The notes under the pieces were generated by a model. The model saw nothing but the letters and a program-made list of their open reading frames with translations. It did no database searches and was not told the origin of the DNA. A DNA stretch of 9,448 nucleotides from CAZAPV01 sp964487195 (lineage in GTDB: Bacteria > Patescibacteriota > Patescibacteriia > SG8-24): NCBI GenBank assembly GCA_964487195.1, contig CAZAPV010000035.1:1-9448 (forward strand), read 5' to 3'. This document shows, piece after piece, positions 6,648-9,448 of this stretch. The stretch's first letter is position 1, and each line of letters begins with the position of its first letter. Position numbers and translations under genes: made by a program.

Positions 6648-6687
6648 ACCGGATCGAATCAACCCTCGCGGGATTTGACCGGTTTTT
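6648..6687 (+). promoter_or_regulatory. Terminator-like hairpin abutting the rny start codon
   Basis: ACCGG (6648-6652) pairs with CCGGT (6679-6683), TCGAAT (6654-6659) with ATTTGA (6673-6678, one G-T wobble), and CCC (6663-6665) with GGG (6670-6672) around a TCGC loop. That is 14 pairs with a one-base and a three-base bulge. Five T residues (6683-6687) run directly into the rny ATG at 6688. It could be an attenuator, a structure that blocks ribosome access, or, less likely, a second terminator. The role is inference; the pairing is visible. Confidence 0.5.
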
Positions 6688-8208
6688 ATGTCGCAACTAT
6701 TCATGATCGGAGCGCTCGCCGCCGGCGTGGTGCTCGGATACGTCGCAAGGAGAGCGGTCGCACAGAAAAAAGTCGCGTCCGCGGAAGCGAACGCGGAGCG
6801 GATCGTCCGCGAGGCCGAGGCGCACAGCCAGAAGCTGCAGCTCGAAGGAAGGGAAAAATCGCTGAAAATGGTCGAGGAATCCAAGCGGGAGGACGAGAAC
6901 CGCCGCAAGGAACTGCGCCTCATCCAGCAGAAACTGCAGAGCGGTGAAGCCGACCTCGGCAACCGGATGAAGGAACTGCAGGCGAAGCAGGACGAGCTGT
7001 TCGCCAAAAACGCGCAGGTCGAAGAGACGCGGCAGGATCTCCAGAAGATGAAAGACGACGAGGTGAAGAAGCTGGAGTCGGTCGCGAATCTCACCCGCGA
7101 CGAAGCGAAGGACGTGCTGATGAAAGAGGTCGAGGTGCTCGCGAACGAGGAGCTCATCAGCCGTCTGCGGAAGATCGAGATGGTGAACAGCGAGGAGGTT
7201 GAAAAGAAAGCGCGCACGATCCTCTCCTCGGTGATCCAGCGCATCGCCTCGTCGCACTCGGTCGAGACGACGACGACCGTCGTCCCGCTTCCGAACGACG
7301 AAATGAAAGGCCGCATCATCGGCAAGGAAGGCCGCAACATCAAGGCGGTCGAGCATCACACCGGCTGCGAAATCATCGTGGATGACACGCCGCAGGCGAT
7401 CACGATCTCCGGTTTCTCCCCCATCCGCCGCCAGGTGTGCAAACTCGCGCTGCTCAAACTGATCGAGGACGGCAGGATCCATCCGGGCCGCATCGAGGAA
7501 ACGGTGGAAGAGGCGAAGAAAGATCTCGCGCTCGATATCAAGAAAGCGGGCGAAGAGGCGCTCTACGAAATGGGAATCCCGGTATCGTCGCTCGATCCGA
7601 AGCTGGTGCAGATTCTCGGACGGCTGAAGTACCGGACCAGCTACGGCCAGAACGTGCTGCGCCATTCCATCGAAGTCGCGTCGATCGCGGGCGTGCTCGC
7701 CCAGGAGCTGCACGCGGACGTCGCGAACTGCAAAAAGGGCGGCTTGCTCCACGACATCGGCAAGGCGGTCGACCATGACGTGCAGGGCGCGCATCCGGAG
7801 ATCGGCTACAACATCATGAAGAAATTCGGGCTCCCCGAGGAGATCGCGTACCATTCGATCGGCCACCACGAGGACAAGCCGAAGACGCTCGAGGCGATCA
7901 TCGTCAAAGCCGCCGACGCGATCTCGGGCGCGAGGCCGGGCGCGCGCAGGGATTCGTACGAACTGTACGTGCAGCGCCTCGAAGAACTGGAGAAGACCGC
8001 GTCCAGTTTCCCGGGCGTCGAAAAAGTGTACGCGATCCAGGCCGGCCGCGAGGTGCGCGTATTCGTCGAACCGAAGGTGGTGGACGACTTCGCCGCATAC
8101 CGTCTCGCGAAAGAGATCGCCTCGAAGATCGAATCCGAACTGAAATACCCCGGCGAAATCAGAGTGAACGTCATCCGGGAAACGCGAGTCATTGAGTACG
8201 CGAGATAA
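6688..8208 (+). CDS. rny: Ribonuclease Y (membrane-anchored endoribonuclease)
   Basis: RNase Y makes the initiating internal cuts in mRNA decay in Bacillus and its relatives and is tethered to the inner face of the membrane. This 506-aa protein has the full family layout. A short hydrophobic N-terminal anchor lies at about residues 4-20 (LFMIGALAAGVVLGYVA). A long Lys/Glu/Gln-rich coiled coil follows at about 30-160. The KH RNA-binding domain has GRIIGKEGRNIK (208-219), and the HD hydrolase domain has H326, the metal-binding H355-D356 pair in GLLHDIGKA, and D410 in KAADAISGARPGARR. The usual C-terminal segment ends VIEYAR. The ATG at 6688 is used; an internal ATG at 6703 would trim five residues from the anchor. 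Neither has a Shine-Dalgarno site, and a hairpin with a T-run directly precedes the first. It is followed after 66 nt by HU, which has its own promoter. Confidence 0.97.
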   Translation: MSQLFMIGALAAGVVLGYVARRAVAQKKVASAEANAERIVREAEAHSQKLQLEGREKSLKMVEESKREDENRRKELRLIQQKLQSGEADLGNRMKELQAKQDELFAKNAQVEETRQDLQKMKDDEVKKLESVANLTRDEAKDVLMKEVEVLANEELISRLRKIEMVNSEEVEKKARTILSSVIQRIASSHSVETTTTVVPLPNDEMKGRIIGKEGRNIKAVEHHTGCEIIVDDTPQAITISGFSPIRRQVCKLALLKLIEDGRIHPGRIEETVEEAKKDLALDIKKAGEEALYEMGIPVSSLDPKLVQILGRLKYRTSYGQNVLRHSIEVASIAGVLAQELHADVANCKKGGLLHDIGKAVDHDVQGAHPEIGYNIMKKFGLPEEIAYHSIGHHEDKPKTLEAIIVKAADAISGARPGARRDSYELYVQRLEELEKTASSFPGVEKVYAIQAGREVRVFVEPKVVDDFAAYRLAKEIASKIESELKYPGEIRVNVIRETRVIEYAR

Positions 8209-8215
8209 TCCGGAC

Positions 8216-8245
8216 TTGTCGGCAAAAACGTCCTCGTGATAAAAT
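8216..8245 (+). promoter_or_regulatory. Extended -10 promoter of the HU gene
   Basis: TTGTCG (8216-8221, 4 of 6) is followed after 18 nt by TAAAAT (8240-8245, 5 of 6). A TG one base upstream of the -10 (8237-8238) makes an extended -10 element. It sits in the short gap after the rny stop, and initiation near 8252 would give a leader of about 23 nt. This is the best promoter seen in the window. Confidence 0.6.
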
Positions 8246-8274
8246 CCTTCTCGAAGCAGTCAATAACCATACTT

Positions 8275-8559
8275 ATGAACAAAGCGGAACTCGTCACCAA
8301 AATCGCGGAAAAGGTCGGCATCTCGAAAAAGCAGGCCGAGGCGGCGATCGAATCGTTCACCGACATCGTCATGGCGACGCTCAAAGGCGGCGGCGAGGTC
8401 ACGATCGCCGGTTTCGGCAGCTTCTCCGCGAAGCAACGCGCAGGCCGGATGGGCGTCAATCCGCAGAATCCGAGCCAGAAAATCCAGATCCCGTCGGTGA
8501 CCGTTCCGAAGTTCAAAGCCGGCAAATCGCTCAAAGACACGCTGAAAGGGAAGAAATAA
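8275..8559 (+). CDS. hup: DNA-binding protein HU (HU/IHF family)
   Basis: HU is a small dimeric histone-like protein that bends and compacts DNA. The 94-aa product starts MNKAELVTKIAEKVGISKK, the typical HU helix pair. It continues into GGGEVTIAGFGSF (38-50), the beta-arm RAGRMGVNPQNPSQKIQIP (55-73) with N62 and the DNA-intercalating proline P63, and ends with VPKFKAGKSLKDTLKGKK. Length and residue register match HU exactly. An upstream in-frame GTG at 8236 would add 13 residues foreign to the family and overlaps the promoter, so the ATG at 8275 is preferred. There is no Shine-Dalgarno site. HU and IHF subunits are hard to tell apart from sequence alone; with a single basic gene and no IHF-specific cues, HU is favoured. 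A bidirectional terminator follows 8 nt after the stop, and proS converges from the other side. Confidence 0.96.
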   Translation: MNKAELVTKIAEKVGISKKQAEAAIESFTDIVMATLKGGGEVTIAGFGSFSAKQRAGRMGVNPQNPSQKIQIPSVTVPKFKAGKSLKDTLKGKK

Positions 8560-8567
8560 TGCCAACG

Positions 8568-8601
8568 AAAAATCCCCTGGCGAATGCCGGGGGATTTTTT
8601 T
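8568..8601. terminator. Bidirectional intrinsic terminator between HU and proS
   Basis: The stem is GGC/GCC, a T-G wobble, CCCC/GGGG and T-A around a GAAT loop. It is flanked by an A-run on the left (8568-8572) and seven T residues on the right (8595-8601), which extend the stem. It ends HU transcription rightward and proS transcription leftward, where the minus strand also shows a T-run (ATTTTTCG). The proS stop codon (8600-8602) overlaps the T-run. Confidence 0.85.
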
Positions 8602-9448
8602 AGTTGCGCATGTATTTTTTCGCTTCCTCGACGACGTTCTTCATCTTCACCATCGTCGCCTCTTTCGCCGACCGCTCCTTCCATTCGACCGAATCGGCGG
8701 CGAGCGTTTTCTCCGAGACGACGAGCCGGAGCGGGACGCCGATCAAATCGGTGTCCGCGAACTTCTCACCGGCGCGCGCGTCCTCGCGATCGTCGTAGAG
8801 CACGTCGACTCCGGCGGCGGCCAACTCCTTTTCAAGCGACTCTGCGGCCGCTTTCACTTTCGCGGTCATCGCGCCCTCTTTCGCCGGCAGCATCACGAGA
8901 TGGACGCCGAACGGAGAGACCGATTTCGGCCAGCGGATCCCGCGTTCGTCATTGTGCACCTCGACGATCGTACCGAGCACGCGCGATGGCCCGATCCCGT
9001 AGCACCCCATCTGCACCGGCTTCTTCGATCCGTCCGCGTCCGCGTACGTCGCGTCGAACGCCGCGGTGAACCTGGTCTTCAGCTGGAAGATGTTGCCCAC
9101 CTCGATTGCCTTCCCTTCTTTCATCGCCCCGCCGCACTTCGGACATTCGTCGCCTTCCTTGTATTCGCTGATTTCGCGATTCTGCGCGTACTCGCACTTC
9201 CCGCAGTAGTACACGACATCCTCGCCGCTTTCGGTGAGCACCTGGAACTCGTGCGAATATTTCGAGAACGCGCCTCCAGACGCCTCGACGACGAGCGCGT
9301 GCAATCCGCACCGTTCGAACACGCGCAGGTACGCCGCTTTCGCTTCTTCATAGTATCGCTCCAGATCCGCTTCGTCGCGATGGAAGCTGTACAGATCCTT
9401 CATTAAAAATTCGCGGCCACGCATAACACCAAAACGCGGACGGATTTC
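8600..9448 (-). CDS. proS: Prolyl-tRNA synthetase, C-terminal part (5' end outside window), without the INS editing domain
   Basis: This class II synthetase charges tRNA-Pro. The frame is open to the right edge; its first visible residues EIRPRFGVMRGREFLMKDLYSFH are class II motif 2 of ProRS, so the apparent ATG at 9424 is internal. Later come SHEFQVL, IEVGNIFQL and motif 3 (MGCYGIGPSR), followed by DERGIRWPKSVSPFGVHLVML and the anticodon-binding domain ending VEEAKKYMRN. In E. coli-type ProRS about 180 residues of INS editing domain separate SHEFQVL from IEVGHIFQL. Here that stretch is only about 45 residues and carries two cysteine pairs, CGKC and CPKC (9134-9205), which look like a zinc ribbon. 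Cis-editing of mischarged Ala-tRNA-Pro is therefore probably absent. The stop overlaps the shared terminator with HU. Confidence 0.96.
   Translation of the reverse strand, partial: EIRPRFGVMRGREFLMKDLYSFHRDEADLERYYEEAKAAYLRVFERCGLHALVVEASGGAFSKYSHEFQVLTESGEDVVYYCGKCEYAQNREISEYKEGDECPKCGGAMKEGKAIEVGNIFQLKTRFTAAFDATYADADGSKKPVQMGCYGIGPSRVLGTIVEVHNDERGIRWPKSVSPFGVHLVMLPAKEGAMTAKVKAAAESLEKELAAAGVDVLYDDREDARAGEKFADTDLIGVPLRLVVSEKTLAADSVEWKERSAKEATMVKMKNVVEEAKKYMRN

Larger units (their letters stand above)
6411..6687 (+). other. Non-coding, fold-rich gap between truB and rny
   Basis: This 277-nt stretch is the largest gap in the window. A 60-codon open frame (6426-6608) runs through it, but it has no ribosome site, no recognisable family and a stop inside a terminator stem, so I do not call it a gene. 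The stretch contains a perfect palindrome (6477-6490), a 7-bp stem (6545-6577), an intrinsic terminator (6602-6629) and a second terminator-like hairpin touching the rny ATG. It could be the truB 3' UTR, a small RNA of up to about 190 nt ending at 6629, or the rny leader. No tRNA, tmRNA or SRP RNA signature was seen. Confidence 0.5.

Noticed and set aside
6407..6680. Three TTGACC hexamers (6407-6412, 6523-6528, 6675-6680) as possible -35 boxes or a regulator repeat
   Set aside because: None has a convincing -10 at the right spacing. The first overlaps the truB stop and the last lies inside the rny leader hairpin, so chance recurrence is the simpler reading.
6697..7869. 390-codon open frame on the minus strand opposite rny
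   Set aside because: Shadow of rny caused by codon bias. It has no recognisable motif, and the plus strand encodes a full RNase Y.
8236..8274. GTG start extending HU by 13 residues
   Set aside because: The added residues do not belong to the HU family and the codons overlap the extended -10 promoter; the ATG at 8275 gives the canonical HU N-terminus.

Overview
This window is a compact, GC-rich stretch of bacterial housekeeping genes (roughly 60 % G+C by eye). Nine protein genes are supported, and two of them run off the window edges. UGA is used as a normal stop (trxA, trxB, truB), so a UGA-recoding lineage such as Gracilibacteria or SR1 is unlikely. The style of the proteins fits the Patescibacteria (CPR), probably a high-GC Parcubacteria-like lineage: a short IF2, a TruB without a PUA domain, a ProRS without the editing insertion, a LeuRS beginning MQKYDHKGIERKW, an RNase Y, and few Shine-Dalgarno sequences. 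That placement is inference only.

Left arm, minus strand (5698 down to 1): infB, a 101-nt gap holding a palindromic dispersed-repeat element, then trxA, trxB, gdhA and leuS (its 3' part lies outside). The last four overlap or nearly touch: trxA/trxB share ATGA, trxB and gdhA are 3 nt apart, and gdhA and leuS overlap by 20 nt. They look like one transcription unit, probably read through from infB.

Centre: a 43-nt divergent promoter region (5699-5741) separates infB (-) from truB (+). In many bacteria truB lies co-directionally in the nusA-infB-rbfA-truB operon, so this is a rearranged version.

Right arm, plus strand: truB, then a 277-nt non-coding stretch with a clear intrinsic terminator and a second terminator-like hairpin whose T-run touches the rny start codon. 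Next come rny (RNase Y), a good extended -10 promoter, and an HU gene. HU converges on proS (minus strand, 5' part outside) across a compact bidirectional terminator.

Together the genes serve translation (LeuRS, ProRS, IF2, TruB), RNA turnover (RNase Y), chromosome packing (HU), thiol redox balance (Trx/TrxR) and nitrogen/carbon metabolism (glutamate dehydrogenase). I found no phage, transposase, CRISPR, toxin-antitoxin or secondary-metabolite genes, and no convincing undescribed multi-gene system. The best second-look items are the palindromic repeat, the structured truB-rny gap with its start-adjacent hairpin, and the zinc-knuckle segment replacing the ProRS editing domain.
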